Below, one piece after another: positions 43,933-53,537 of a stretch of DNA of 64,000 bases (position 1 is its first letter; each line of letters opens with the position of its first letter). Where the stretch lies: the NCBI GenBank assembly GCA_038225555.1, contig JBBRRB010000019.1:1-64000 (forward strand), written 5' to 3'. The translations under genes and the position numbers were made by a program. Below the pieces are notes generated by a model. It was not told the DNA's origin and ran no database searches. It worked only from the letters and a program-made list of their open reading frames with translations. This DNA comes from JANXQZ01 sp038225555 (GTDB taxonomy: Bacteria > Acidobacteriota > Terriglobia > Bryobacterales > Bryobacteraceae).

Positions 43933-46383
43933 ATGAGCTTGCTGCGACGATTTTTTATCCCAATCGGCTTGACGCTCCTGGTCCTGCAAGCTCAACCGGC
44001 AAACAAATTTGCCCTCACCGTGGACAATATTATGCGGGGTCCGGGGCTCTTCGGGTACGAGCCCTCCGAAGTGCGCTGGAGCGGGGACGGCGAGCGGATC
44101 TATTTCTTGTGGAAGCATGCAAGCGATCCACTCAACGCGGACTTCGACACGTTTACCGTGAACCGCGATGGCTCCGGCCTGCGCAAGTTGTCCGATCAGG
44201 AAGTGAAGAGCGCGCCGCCCGTTGCAGGGGATACGACGAAGGATAAGCGCCTGACTATCTATGCGCGGGATGGCGATATTTTTATCTACGATAGCGTCGG
44301 CGGCAAGACGCAGCAGGTGACCAAAACTGGGGATGTGGAAGCGAATCCGCACTTCCTCCGCGATGGGAAGCGGATCTACTTCACCCGCACGAATAATCTT
44401 TACGTGTTGGGCCTGGATACGGGTTCGCTTTTTCAGATGACTGATATTCGAGCGGCTGGAGCGGCTCCCGCGGTGGGTGCTCCAACGGGCGGCCTCGGCC
44501 AGGGACAAGGGCGAGGAGGACAGGGCAGAGCGACCGGGGCTGTGCCAGAGCAGCAGAAGGGCACCGATAGCCAGGAGTTTATCAAGAAGGAAGAGCGCGA
44601 CTTGCTAGATACGATTCGCGAGCGCGCGACAAAACGCGAACAGGATGAGGCGAAGCGTAAGCGTGAAAATCCGCGCAAGCCATTCACGCTTCAGGCGCGG
44701 CAGTCCGTGCTGGCGCTGCAGCTATCACCAGATGAAAAGTATGTCGTCGCTACGGTCAGTGAGAGCGGGGAAAAGACCAAGAACACGGTGGTGCCGAGTT
44801 TCGTGACTGAGTCCGCTTACACGGAAGATATTCAATCGCGCAATAAAGTAGGAGACGTTCAAGCGCGGGTGCGCGTGGCGGTTTTGAGCGTTGATACCGG
44901 GGAAATGAAGTGGGTGGATCACGGCCAGAAACTTACGCCTCCCGCTGGTGCGGCCAAAACGGAATCGGGCAAGGAGATTGGTGGCCCTCCGGCACGTGTG
45001 CCTGCCGAGACTGAGCGTGAACTGCAGCTATCTCAGCCGGTGTGGTCAGAAGATGGAAGCAAAGCGGTAATGATGGCGCGAGCGGGCGATAACAAGGACC
45101 GCTGGATTCTGGCACTGGAACCCGCTACCGGCAAAACTCGCGTGATCGTGGATGAGCATGATAGCGCCTGGGTGGACGGGCCAGGCGCGTTTACCCTGGG
45201 CTGGATGCAGGGCGACAACGCAATCTACTTCCAATCGGAGCGAACAGGTTTCGCGCATCTGTACACGGTTCCGTACGATGGCGGGGAAGCCAAGGAGCTG
45301 ACTTCGGGCAAGTGGGAAGTGACGAGCGCTCGTTTGTCTAAAGACAAGTCGCGATTTTATTTGACGACGAGCGAGGCTGACCTGGGCGAGCACCAACTTT
45401 ATGAGATGAGCGCGGAGGGCGGTCCCCGCACTCGAATCACGAAACTCGCGGGAGGTCACAGCGCGGTTCTGTCGCCGGATGAGCGCTGGATAGCGGACAT
45501 TTACTCCTACACGAATCAGCCGCCCGAATTGTATGTCCAGGAGAATCGGCCCGAAGCAGCGGCTCGGAAACTGACAACTTCGCCCTCCACCGATTTCGCT
45601 CGGTATCCGTGGCAGGATGCGCCAATCGTGACTTTCCCGGCTCGAGACGGAGCGCCTTTGCGCGCACGGCTCTACAAACCGGCTGGCTTCCGCAAGGGTG
45701 GGCCGGCAGTCGTGTTTGTGCATGGCGCGGGGTACTTGCAGAACGTGCATAAATGGTGGTCAAGCTACTCGCACGAGTATCTGTTTCATCATCTGCTGAT
45801 GGAGCGAGGGTTCTTGGTGATCGACGCGGATTACCGCGGGTCGGCCGGGTATGGGCGTGAATGGCGCACCGGCATCTACGAGCACATGGGTGGAAAGGAT
45901 CTGGATGACGAAGTGGATGCGGCCAAGTGGATCGTGGCGCATTATGGGGTGAATCCAAAGAAGATTGGCCTGTACGGCGGCAGCTATGGCGGCTTCATCA
46001 CGCTGATGGCGATGTTCACGCAGCCGGATGTTTTCGCTGCGGGCGCTGCCTTGCGACCCGTGACCGATTGGGCGCATTACAACCACTCGTACACGGCTAA
46101 CATTCTGAACATGCCGCAAGGCGATCCAGATGCATACCGCAAGTCATCGCCGATCTATTTCGCAAAGGGACTCAAAGGATCGCTGCTGATTTGCCACGGC
46201 ATGGTGGATACCAACGTTCACTTTCAAGATACGGTTCGGCTGGTGCAAAAGCTGATCGAGTTACGGAAAGAGAATTGGGAACTGGCGGTCTTTCCGGTGG
46301 AGAATCACGGGTTCGTGGAGCCGAGCAGTTGGGCGGACGAGTACAAGCGGATATTGGGATTGTTTGAGAGAACACTGAAGTAG
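43933..46383 (+). CDS. S9-family serine peptidase (DPP IV/acylaminoacyl type)
   Basis: This 816-residue exported protein has an N-terminal signal peptide, a seven-bladed-type beta-propeller region and a C-terminal alpha/beta-hydrolase peptidase domain. The catalytic triad fits: Ser684 in GGSYGG, Asp759 in MVDTNVH, and His792 in ENHGFVE. A Gly/Gln/Arg-rich stretch (GQGQGRGGQGR near 195) and a charged helical segment interrupt the propeller, an insertion I do not expect in DPP IV. It likely cleaves short peptides in the periplasm. AGGA lies just upstream of the ATG. The DinB gene follows directly. Confidence 0.92.
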   Translation: MSLLRRFFIPIGLTLLVLQAQPANKFALTVDNIMRGPGLFGYEPSEVRWSGDGERIYFLWKHASDPLNADFDTFTVNRDGSGLRKLSDQEVKSAPPVAGDTTKDKRLTIYARDGDIFIYDSVGGKTQQVTKTGDVEANPHFLRDGKRIYFTRTNNLYVLGLDTGSLFQMTDIRAAGAAPAVGAPTGGLGQGQGRGGQGRATGAVPEQQKGTDSQEFIKKEERDLLDTIRERATKREQDEAKRKRENPRKPFTLQARQSVLALQLSPDEKYVVATVSESGEKTKNTVVPSFVTESAYTEDIQSRNKVGDVQARVRVAVLSVDTGEMKWVDHGQKLTPPAGAAKTESGKEIGGPPARVPAETERELQLSQPVWSEDGSKAVMMARAGDNKDRWILALEPATGKTRVIVDEHDSAWVDGPGAFTLGWMQGDNAIYFQSERTGFAHLYTVPYDGGEAKELTSGKWEVTSARLSKDKSRFYLTTSEADLGEHQLYEMSAEGGPRTRITKLAGGHSAVLSPDERWIADIYSYTNQPPELYVQENRPEAAARKLTTSPSTDFARYPWQDAPIVTFPARDGAPLRARLYKPAGFRKGGPAVVFVHGAGYLQNVHKWWSSYSHEYLFHHLLMERGFLVIDADYRGSAGYGREWRTGIYEHMGGKDLDDEVDAAKWIVAHYGVNPKKIGLYGGSYGGFITLMAMFTQPDVFAAGAALRPVTDWAHYNHSYTANILNMPQGDPDAYRKSSPIYFAKGLKGSLLICHGMVDTNVHFQDTVRLVQKLIELRKENWELAVFPVENHGFVEPSSWADEYKRILGLFERTLK

Positions 46384-46824
46384 ATGGAGATACAACGGAT
46401 AGCGGATCAGTTACGACGGGCGTATCAGGGACAGGCTTGGCATGGTCCAAGCTTGAAGGAGTTGCTGGCCGATGTTACGGAAGAGATGTCGGTCCGGCGG
46501 CCGATCCAGGGAGCGCATACGATTCAGGAACTGGTGCTGCATATCGCAGCATGGATGCGAATCGCTCGTGAGCGGCTCAGCGCGACGGAGGTGAGGGATG
46601 GAACTCTGGAGGAGAACTGGCCTGTTGCGGGCGCGTGGAGCGAGGCGCTGGCCGGGCTTGAGAGGGAGCAGCGCGCGTTGGAGGAGGCGATTCTCGCCTT
46701 CCCGGCAGATCGATTAAGTGAGCGGGCTCCGGCTACTGAGCGGCAAACGTTTTATGGGTTGCTGCATGGGGTGGTCCAGCACAATTTGTATCATGCAGGA
46801 CAAATCGCCCTGTTGAAGAAGTAA
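46384..46824 (+). CDS. DinB-family protein
   Basis: This 146-residue protein is a four-helix DinB/YfiT-type protein. The metal-binding histidines are in VLHIAAW (about residue 51) and in QHNLYHAGQI near 133-142, giving the usual three-His site. Functions range from damage-linked to thiol-transfer roles and it is not decided here. It starts directly after the S9 peptidase stop, so the two are probably co-transcribed. Confidence 0.88.
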   Translation: MEIQRIADQLRRAYQGQAWHGPSLKELLADVTEEMSVRRPIQGAHTIQELVLHIAAWMRIARERLSATEVRDGTLEENWPVAGAWSEALAGLEREQRALEEAILAFPADRLSERAPATERQTFYGLLHGVVQHNLYHAGQIALLKK

Positions 46825-46833
46825 CAGGTTAAT

Positions 46834-47373
46834 TTAACGCTCGCCAAGTGTTTTTGCGAGCTCTTCACCAACGACGACGATCCGATCCGCCGCCTCGCCA
46901 ACGTACTGCCGCAGTCTTGCATCGTCAGTCAGGAGGCTCAAATCTTTGTCTTTTTTCAGAAGATGGTGATGCACGAAGTCGGGAAAACCTATCGAGCCAA
47001 GCAAGCCGGGCTCAATGCCAAAATATTCTTTGGCGGGGATGTAAAGCTCCGACAGGCCCAAAGACTGAATGGTGTCGAAAGCGGATTCGCAAATTTCGAT
47101 TTGCTCGCGTTTGAGCGAGGACTGAGAACGGAAACGTAACGCTTCAGCCAGCCCCAGCTGGGTAAAATACCGTCCGTCAGCGCGCGAGGTGATTCGTTCG
47201 AAAGACTGAGTCCCGCCTGCTGCCAAGTTGGGGCGAGTGTCGTGGAGCAAAGCTATTCCTCGATCAGAGTTTTGAAGGCCGGATTGCTGAACGTACTGTA
47301 AAACAATCATTGTTTGAAGAGGGCCTGCATCAAACAGAAGACCCCGGCGTCCAACATTCTTTAGGCGGGACAC
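46834..47373 (-). CDS. Unrecognised protein with PIN-like features
   Basis: This 179-residue protein does not match a family I can name with certainty. The N-terminal GLLFDAGPLQTMIVLQYV and the C-terminal LSLLTDDARLRQYVG recall PIN-domain nucleases, where such aspartates bind metal (D15 and D155/D156 here). A conserved-looking FERITSRADGRYF lies in the middle. It follows a second unknown gene with a gap of only 3 bases. A toxin role is inference from the small operon and the fold-like motifs. Confidence 0.5.
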   Translation of the reverse strand: MSRLKNVGRRGLLFDAGPLQTMIVLQYVQQSGLQNSDRGIALLHDTRPNLAAGGTQSFERITSRADGRYFTQLGLAEALRFRSQSSLKREQIEICESAFDTIQSLGLSELYIPAKEYFGIEPGLLGSIGFPDFVHHHLLKKDKDLSLLTDDARLRQYVGEAADRIVVVGEELAKTLGER

Positions 47374-47376
47374 AAG

Positions 47377-48039
47377 CTAATCGCGAGTCTCCAATGGCTC
47401 GGGAGGAATGTCGAACTTGAGCGAGAGGGATTGGCGCGCATCGGTCAAACATGACATGAGATCTGTCACTGTTTGCAGCAAGTTCCGACCAATCTCCTCC
47501 TGTTTCTCCGATAAGAAGTTATGTCGCGGGGCCAATCGAACCGCCAAAAGTTGATCCCGAAACTTATTCCACAGCGGCGCGATGACGTAGTGTGCACCAA
47601 GTTCGCCCGACCCATTAACCACGTGCTCCGCAATCCATTCCGTCATCATGGGCGAGGGTTCATCTTCTAGCAAAGCCTGAACAGAGTCGGACACAAGCGC
47701 TCTAAAGTCTTGATCGGTTAGCAAGCTGTCAAAGAGATCTTGACTGGATTCGGCCAGCTCTTTCACTTGGCGATCGTGTTTCTCACACACGCTCGCCGAT
47801 TCTTCATGGAAACGGAGGAATTGATCGAAATTGGCCGCTCTTCCGTAGGAAAAAAGTCGGGAGCGCACGGGCATGATTGCAAGCATCCGCCCGGTGTGCC
47901 ACCGCCAACTGAAATTCCCATTGCGGAGCAAGGCTGCTTCGCTTTCCAAGCCGCTCAGCAGAGGGTTGATCGCAGTTTCAAACCATGCTCTCACAATGTT
48001 GGGGCCGAAAGGAGGAGTAGCTACGCTCGATACTGACAT
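47377..48039 (-). CDS. Hypothetical protein, partner of the PIN-like gene
   Basis: This 220-residue protein is predicted helical and soluble, with no signal peptide or membrane segment. I recognise no domain. It has a conserved-looking tryptophan-rich start (VRAWFETAINPLL, NFSWRWHTGRM) and acidic helices. Its gene directly precedes the PIN-like one with a gap of 3 bases, an arrangement typical of antitoxin-toxin or paired-effector units. The size is larger than usual for an antitoxin. Nothing can be said of its function from the sequence alone. Confidence 0.6.
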   Translation of the reverse strand: MSVSSVATPPFGPNIVRAWFETAINPLLSGLESEAALLRNGNFSWRWHTGRMLAIMPVRSRLFSYGRAANFDQFLRFHEESASVCEKHDRQVKELAESSQDLFDSLLTDQDFRALVSDSVQALLEDEPSPMMTEWIAEHVVNGSGELGAHYVIAPLWNKFRDQLLAVRLAPRHNFLSEKQEEIGRNLLQTVTDLMSCLTDARQSLSLKFDIPPEPLETRD

Positions 48040-48054
48040 GCTCCGATTCTAGCT

Positions 48055-49110
48055 CTAGCGAAACTCGTCCTGCAGCTTCGCCAGTGCCCCCGAGCCGGGA
48101 CACAGCTTTGCATACGGCAGCTTAGACAACGCGCCTTCGGGCGTTTGATTCATCTCATGCAAATCGCCCACGCTCTCATCCAGATAAAGCAGCCCGGTGA
48201 TCACCTCGCCCTTCCCCGAATGATTCTGCAGGTAGTCCATCACCTTGCGCCGATCGGTCGGATCATAGTCATGAGGGACTGCCGTGAACCGCACGATGCT
48301 CCCATTGTGCATCGTAACCGTCGTGGTCCCGTTCGGAGTGATTTGCGCCAGAATCTCCTTCTCGGGCGGCACGAAATCCGCATTAGTCGCGCGAAGCTGA
48401 TTTTTCCGCGTATACAAATAACTCTTAGTCGACCCCGCATGATCATTAAAGGTCACGCAAGGCGAGACCACGTCAACCAGCGCCAAGCCCCGGTGCGCGA
48501 GCGCCGCCTTCATGATGGGCACAAGCTGTTCCTTGTCGCCCGAAAAACTGCGCGCGATGAACGTCGCTCCCAGACTCAGCCCCAGCGTCACCGGATCGAT
48601 CGGCGCCATCCGATTCGGTTCGCCGCGCTTGCTTTTCGATCCGATGTCGGCCGAAGCTGAGAACTGCCCTTTGGTGAGTCCGTACACGCCATTGTTTTCG
48701 ATCACGTACAGCATGCGAACATTACGCCGGATGGCGTGGCAGAGCTGGCCGAGCCCGATCGATAGCGAATCTCCGTCTCCGGACACCCCGATATAAATCA
48801 GTTCCCGATTCGCAGCGTTCGCGCCCGTAGCAATCGCAGGCATGCGGCCATGAGCCGAATTGAACCCGTGCGCGCCTTCCACAAAGTAGCTGGGCGTTTT
48901 CGAAGAACAGCCGATACCGCTGAGCTTGGCGATCATATGCGGAGGCAGTGATAGCTCCCACACAGCCCGGGTGATCGCGGCGGTAATGGAATCGTGTCCG
49001 CAACCGGCGCACAGTGTCGACATCGCCCCTTCGTAGTTGCGCACGGTGAGCCCCAGATCATTCCGTTGCAGGCTGGGATGCGTGACGATCGGTTTGACGA
49101 TGGATGGCAT
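48055..49110 (-). CDS. korB: 2-oxoacid:ferredoxin oxidoreductase beta subunit
   Basis: This 351-residue thiamine-diphosphate subunit of a 2-oxoacid:ferredoxin oxidoreductase has the TPP/Mg site GDGD (111-114) followed by NN at 139-140. Four cysteines that would ligate its [4Fe-4S] cluster are visible: C34 and C37 in LCAGCGH, C68 in GIGCSS and C218 in SPCVTFN. It converts 2-oxoglutarate (or a similar 2-oxoacid) and CoA to the acyl-CoA with reduction of ferredoxin. The start shares the TAATG junction with the end of the alpha subunit gene, so the stoichiometry is coupled. Confidence 0.93.
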   Translation of the reverse strand: MPSIVKPIVTHPSLQRNDLGLTVRNYEGAMSTLCAGCGHDSITAAITRAVWELSLPPHMIAKLSGIGCSSKTPSYFVEGAHGFNSAHGRMPAIATGANAANRELIYIGVSGDGDSLSIGLGQLCHAIRRNVRMLYVIENNGVYGLTKGQFSASADIGSKSKRGEPNRMAPIDPVTLGLSLGATFIARSFSGDKEQLVPIMKAALAHRGLALVDVVSPCVTFNDHAGSTKSYLYTRKNQLRATNADFVPPEKEILAQITPNGTTTVTMHNGSIVRFTAVPHDYDPTDRRKVMDYLQNHSGKGEVITGLLYLDESVGDLHEMNQTPEGALSKLPYAKLCPGSGALAKLQDEFR

Positions 49111-50969
49111 TAGCTTTTCTCCAGTTGCAGCAGAATGCCGTCGATCACGTGTCGCGCGCTCAGCGGAAAACCGCCATAGATCAGGACGGAACGCAGTTGC
49201 TCCTTAAGCACGGGCGTCTCCAGCAACAAAAGCGATCGCAATTGCGCGTCGCGATTTTGTTCGACGACGAAGGAGAATTCGTGCTCGCAAAGGAACGCTT
49301 GAACTTCTTCGTCGAACGGAAACCCTTTCACTCGCATGAAATCGGCTACCACTCCCTGCTTAGCTAAAAGATCCAGCGCCTCATGTACGGCTGGCGCGCA
49401 TCCGCCCAAGGTGACGACCCCGAAGCGAGCACCGTCGCGTCTGCGAATTTCCGGTGATGGCACGAACCTGGAGGCAGCTTTATGCTTGCGGAGAAGACGG
49501 TCAAGCACTTCCTGATATTCATCCGGTGTCTCGGTGTATGCGCCGTATTTATTGTGGCCCGAACCTCTGGTAAAAAAAGCCCCTTTAGAATGCACGCCGG
49601 GCAGAGTGCGCGCCGTCACCTGATTTTCATCCTCGTTGGTGTAGCGCTGGAACTTTGGAAGGCTCTCGAGGTCTTGGGCCGTGAGCACGCGACCGCGATC
49701 CGGCTGATAAGCATCGTCCCAACTCAGGCGCGGAACCACCCAATCGTTCATGCCGATATCCAGATCGCTCAGCAGGATCACGGGCGTCTGAAATCTTTCC
49801 GCGAGATCGAAGGATTTTACCGCGAACTCGAAACATTCCGCCGGGTTAGACGGAAATAACAGGATGTGTTTCGTATCGCCATGCGACGCGTAAGCGCATT
49901 CCAGCAAGTCGCCTTGTTGCGTGCGAGTAGGCATGCCGGTAGACGGTCCCACGCGTTGAACGTCAATGACTACCGCCGGAATCTCCGCATAATAAGCGAG
50001 TCCAAGCAATTCGTTCATCAACGAAATTCCAGGACCCGATGTCGACGTGAACGAACGCGCACCGTTCCACGCAGCGCCGATCACCATGCCAATCGCCGCC
50101 AACTCGTCTTCAGCCTGAATGATCAGGTAGTTGTTTTTGCCCGTCTCTGGATCGCGTCGATACTTTGCGCAGAATCGTGTGAACGCATCCATCACGGACG
50201 TGGATGGTGTAATCGGATACCAAGCCGCTACGGTGGCCCCTGCATAGACGCAACCCAAAGCCGTGGCGGTATTCCCGTCGATCAAAATCTTGTCGACGTT
50301 GGCATCCATCCTTTCAAGACGGAATGGCAAAGGATCGAAATGCTTCTTGGCGTATTCGTAACCGAGCCGGATGGCCCGGCTGTTCGATTCGCGCAGTCCT
50401 TTCTTGCCGGAATATTTCTCTTCGAGCAATTGCTCAACAATCGGCATTTCAACGCCGAGAACGGCGACCAAGGACCCGGCATAGGCGATGTTCTTCATCA
50501 GGATTCGCTCGCGTGAATCCTTGAAAGCGTCATTGCACAATTCGGCGAGCGGCACGCCCAGAAACGTTACGTCGCTCCGATGCAGTTGCGGATCTAGAGG
50601 CCATGAGGAATCGTAAAGCACGTGGCCTCCCGCGTGCACTTCCCGGATGTCTCGCGCATAAGTCTGCGAATTCATCGCCACCATCAAGTCATAATCGAGG
50701 GCCCGAGCGGTATTGCCGTCCTTGTTTACTCGAATCTCATACCAGGTCGGAAGGCCCTGAATGTTCGAAGGGAAGAGGTTCTTCCCGGAGACAGGAATGC
50801 CCATGCGGAAAATTGCCTGCATGAGGAGACCGTTAGCGCTGGCCGATCCAGTTCCATTCACATTGGCCAGCTTGACGGCGAAATCATTTATGCGCGTAGG
50901 TGTAACAGCCGGTGTGGCTGCATCTGTAACGACGCTTGTACCTATGCTTGTAACATCGCGGATTGGCAC
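49110..50969 (-). CDS. korA: 2-oxoacid:ferredoxin oxidoreductase alpha/gamma fusion subunit
   Basis: This 619-residue subunit has an N-terminal gamma-type domain (NVNGTGSASANGLLMQAIF; LPTWYEIRVNKDG) fused to the alpha domain (YPITPSTSVMDAF, RVGPSTGMPTRTQQGDLL). The first 25 residues are Thr/Ser/Val-rich and atypical. The GTG start at 50969 has AGGAG at 8 bases, and it overlaps the end of the flavoprotein gene by 28 bases; the frame is open further upstream but the extra sequence is non-family. Together with the beta subunit it makes the usual KorAB enzyme. Confidence 0.92.
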   Translation of the reverse strand: MPIRDVTSIGTSVVTDAATPAVTPTRINDFAVKLANVNGTGSASANGLLMQAIFRMGIPVSGKNLFPSNIQGLPTWYEIRVNKDGNTARALDYDLMVAMNSQTYARDIREVHAGGHVLYDSSWPLDPQLHRSDVTFLGVPLAELCNDAFKDSRERILMKNIAYAGSLVAVLGVEMPIVEQLLEEKYSGKKGLRESNSRAIRLGYEYAKKHFDPLPFRLERMDANVDKILIDGNTATALGCVYAGATVAAWYPITPSTSVMDAFTRFCAKYRRDPETGKNNYLIIQAEDELAAIGMVIGAAWNGARSFTSTSGPGISLMNELLGLAYYAEIPAVVIDVQRVGPSTGMPTRTQQGDLLECAYASHGDTKHILLFPSNPAECFEFAVKSFDLAERFQTPVILLSDLDIGMNDWVVPRLSWDDAYQPDRGRVLTAQDLESLPKFQRYTNEDENQVTARTLPGVHSKGAFFTRGSGHNKYGAYTETPDEYQEVLDRLLRKHKAASRFVPSPEIRRRDGARFGVVTLGGCAPAVHEALDLLAKQGVVADFMRVKGFPFDEEVQAFLCEHEFSFVVEQNRDAQLRSLLLLETPVLKEQLRSVLIYGGFPLSARHVIDGILLQLEKS

Positions 50970-52732
50970 GCTTCTGCTCCTGCGTACGAAATAAGAAGGT
51001 CGAATTTTTGCATGTCCCAGGCGGCGGTCGGGCAACGCTCGGCGCATAGGCCGCAATGGACGCAAACATCTTCGTCTTTCATCATGAGCCGTCCGGTCTG
51101 GGGCAGCGGCGCCGAGGCATATAGATCCTGCGTCAGATTGATCGCGGGAGCGGAAAGCCGTCCACGCAAGTCTTCCTCATCTCCGGCCCGGGCGATGGTG
51201 AGGCACTGGACCGGGCAGATATCGATGCATGCGTCGCATTCGATGCATTTGGGCGCAACGAAGACCGTTTCGATATCGCAGTTGAGACAGCGCTGGACTT
51301 CGCGCGCCGTTTGCTCGGGATCGAAGCCCAGTTCCACCTCGATGTTCAACTGCTGAAAGCGCCTCACCAGGTCTACATGCTGCATCTTCTGGCGGGACGC
51401 GGGATTGAAATCGTTGTGGTAGCTCCACTCGCTCAATCCCATCTTCTGGCTGATCAGGTTCATGCCATGAGCAGGACGGTCCTCGACGGAAATGCCTTGG
51501 CAATGATGGTGGATGGAGATTGCCGCTTGGTGCGCGTGCTCCACGGCCCAAATGATATTCTTCGGACCCCATGCCGCATCGCCGCCAAAAAATACTCCCG
51601 GGCGGCTGGACTGCATCGTGGTCTCGCTTACCTCAGGCAGTTCCCACTGATCAAACTTGATTCCAAGATCGCGCTCGATCCATGGGAATGAATTCTCCTG
51701 ACCGATGGCGAGGATCACGTCGTTGCAAGGCAAGATTACGTTGTCGATCGTGCGCGAACGTCGGGCTTGCGCATCCCATTCCAGGCGCTCGAACTCCATG
51801 CCGGTCAGCTTGCCATTCTCGATTACAAAACGTTTTGGCGCATGATTGATCACGATCGCCACGCCCTCTTCTTCGGCATCGTCCAGTTCCCAAGGCGAAG
51901 CTTTGAAGAATCCGCGGGGCCGGCGAGCCATCACTTTGATGTCCTTGCCTCCCAATCGCAAAGAAGACCGACAGCAGTCCATCGCCGTGTTGCCAACGCC
52001 GATAATCAACACCCGCTCGCCAATCGAATCGGTGTGGCCGAATGCGACCGAATTCAGCCAGTCGATCCCGATATGAATGCGATCGGTTTCGTGTCGTCCG
52101 GGAATATCGAGATCCTTGCCCCTAGGAGCGCCGGCGCCGACGAACACCGCATCGAATTTCAACGAGAGAAGGGCCGCCATGCTGTCCACGGGCGAGTTGT
52201 AGCGAATCTCGACTCCGCGGTCCAATATCATGCCGATCTCTTCGGTGAGAACTCGCTCGGGCAAACGAAATGCGGGAATGTTAGAACGCATCAGGCCGCC
52301 GGGCTTGTCCAACTTCTCAAATATCGTGAGCTCGTATCCGAGCGGAAGCAGATCGTTGGCAACCGCGAGAGATGCAGGGCCCGCGCCGATGAGCGCCACG
52401 CGCTTCCCGTTCTTTCGCGCCGGAATGGGCGGCAAGAGCCCCTGAACATCGCCTCGCAAATCGGACGCCACCCGTTTCAGCCGACAGATCGCAACAGGCT
52501 TGCCCTCGTCGAGGCGTCCCCGGCGGCAAGCGGGTTCGCAAGGCCGATCGCAAGTGCGGCCCAGGATGCCGGGAAACACGTTCGATTCCCGGTTAAGCAT
52601 GTAGGCGTCGGTGTATCTGCCTTGGGCGATGAGCCGGATGTATTCGGGCACATTGGTATGGGCCGGACAGGCCCACTGGCAATCGACGACTTTATGGAAG
52701 TAATTAGGATTGCTGACGTCTGTCGGTTTCAC
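50942..52732 (-). CDS. Iron-sulfur flavoprotein (GltD/NfnB type) with C-terminal ferredoxin domain
   Basis: This 596-residue protein has a cysteine-rich N-terminus (CQWACPAHTNVPEYI and GRTCDRPCEPACRRGR, two [4Fe-4S]-type sites), a FAD domain (LIGAGPASLAVANDL), an NAD(P)-binding domain (VLIIGVGNTAMDCCRSS) and a C-terminal 2x[4Fe-4S] ferredoxin domain (CIECDACIDICPVQC, CVHCGLCAERCP). The layout is that of the small subunit of glutamate synthase extended by a ferredoxin. Since korAB follows in the same operon, it probably links ferredoxin reduced by KorAB to NAD(P)H. The direction of transfer cannot be decided from sequence. Confidence 0.9.
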   Translation of the reverse strand: MKPTDVSNPNYFHKVVDCQWACPAHTNVPEYIRLIAQGRYTDAYMLNRESNVFPGILGRTCDRPCEPACRRGRLDEGKPVAICRLKRVASDLRGDVQGLLPPIPARKNGKRVALIGAGPASLAVANDLLPLGYELTIFEKLDKPGGLMRSNIPAFRLPERVLTEEIGMILDRGVEIRYNSPVDSMAALLSLKFDAVFVGAGAPRGKDLDIPGRHETDRIHIGIDWLNSVAFGHTDSIGERVLIIGVGNTAMDCCRSSLRLGGKDIKVMARRPRGFFKASPWELDDAEEEGVAIVINHAPKRFVIENGKLTGMEFERLEWDAQARRSRTIDNVILPCNDVILAIGQENSFPWIERDLGIKFDQWELPEVSETTMQSSRPGVFFGGDAAWGPKNIIWAVEHAHQAAISIHHHCQGISVEDRPAHGMNLISQKMGLSEWSYHNDFNPASRQKMQHVDLVRRFQQLNIEVELGFDPEQTAREVQRCLNCDIETVFVAPKCIECDACIDICPVQCLTIARAGDEEDLRGRLSAPAINLTQDLYASAPLPQTGRLMMKDEDVCVHCGLCAERCPTAAWDMQKFDLLISYAGAEACQSAMLQA

Positions 52733-52871
52733 TGATCCGATGTTCTCTGGGTAATGCGGATTACAACGAGGTAACTACCCACGAGTTATTGTACATCCTT
52801 GGGGGGTGCGATTGCTCTCCGCGATCTATGCGGCTGAGCAGCCTGCCCTGGATTCCGCTCATGGTTTATTG

Positions 52872-53537
52872 TTACCCATTAATCGCCCGTGCGAAATCCT
52901 GGAAGATTCGCAATTGCCGGCCATCGGCGAACACCTGATCTTCCGGGTGCCATTGCACAGCCAGCACAAACCTCTTATCGCCACGTTCCACGGCCTCCAC
53001 CACTCCGTCTTCAGCGCCGCGCGCCGAAACGCGCAATTCCGATCCAAGCCTCGCTGCCGCCTGATGATGTCGGGAATTGACCGGCAGCACCGGCGTGTCG
53101 ACAATACGTGAGAGCAAGGTGTCGCGCTCCACCAGAGCGTCATGCGTGGCCCTGCTCTTGTCTTCCGTCCTGCTTACGTGCCGCAAGCAAGGGTTTAAGT
53201 TTTGAACCAGAGTTCCGCCATGAAACACGTTGAATATTTGTAGCCCCCGGCAAATAGCGAGGATCGGCAAATCGAGGTCCAGCGCCTCCCGGATGAGCCT
53301 GAATTCGATGGCGTCTCGCTCATCGTCGGGAGGCTCCGTGCACGCATGCGGGTCCTCTCCATAAAGCGCCGGGTTGACGTCTGGCCCTCCGGTTAACAGC
53401 AGTCCCGCGTAATCGCCCGCGGACACAGAAGCGCCGGGCAACACAAGCTCGGGTTCGATCCCGGCGGCTTCCGCGGCGGCGCGATAAGGACCTATTTCCG
53501 AAGGCTCGCGATAGATAACAAGCGCTCGCCCCTTCAT
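52872..53537 (-). CDS. Gamma-glutamyl-GABA hydrolase family protein (peptidase C26)
   Basis: This 221-residue class-I glutamine-amidotransferase-fold protein is of the PuuD/C26 type. The nucleophile cysteine is in LAICRGLQIFN and the partner histidine in AVQWHPEDQ with its downstream glutamate, so the triad is intact. PuuD hydrolyses gamma-glutamyl-GABA, and related enzymes act on other gamma-glutamyl amides. Its start overlaps the end of the Anbu gene by ATGA, so it is coupled to that protein. Anbu clusters in other bacteria often hold peptide-ligase-like genes, so a gamma-glutamyl substrate is an inference. Confidence 0.88.
   Translation of the reverse strand: MKGRALVIYREPSEIGPYRAAAEAAGIEPELVLPGASVSAGDYAGLLLTGGPDVNPALYGEDPHACTEPPDDERDAIEFRLIREALDLDLPILAICRGLQIFNVFHGGTLVQNLNPCLRHVSRTEDKSRATHDALVERDTLLSRIVDTPVLPVNSRHHQAAARLGSELRVSARGAEDGVVEAVERGDKRFVLAVQWHPEDQVFADGRQLRIFQDFARAING

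Noticed and set aside
45046..45750. Minus-strand frame of 234 codons within the S9 peptidase gene
   Set aside because: Antisense to a gene with a complete catalytic triad; no domain in the shadow frame.
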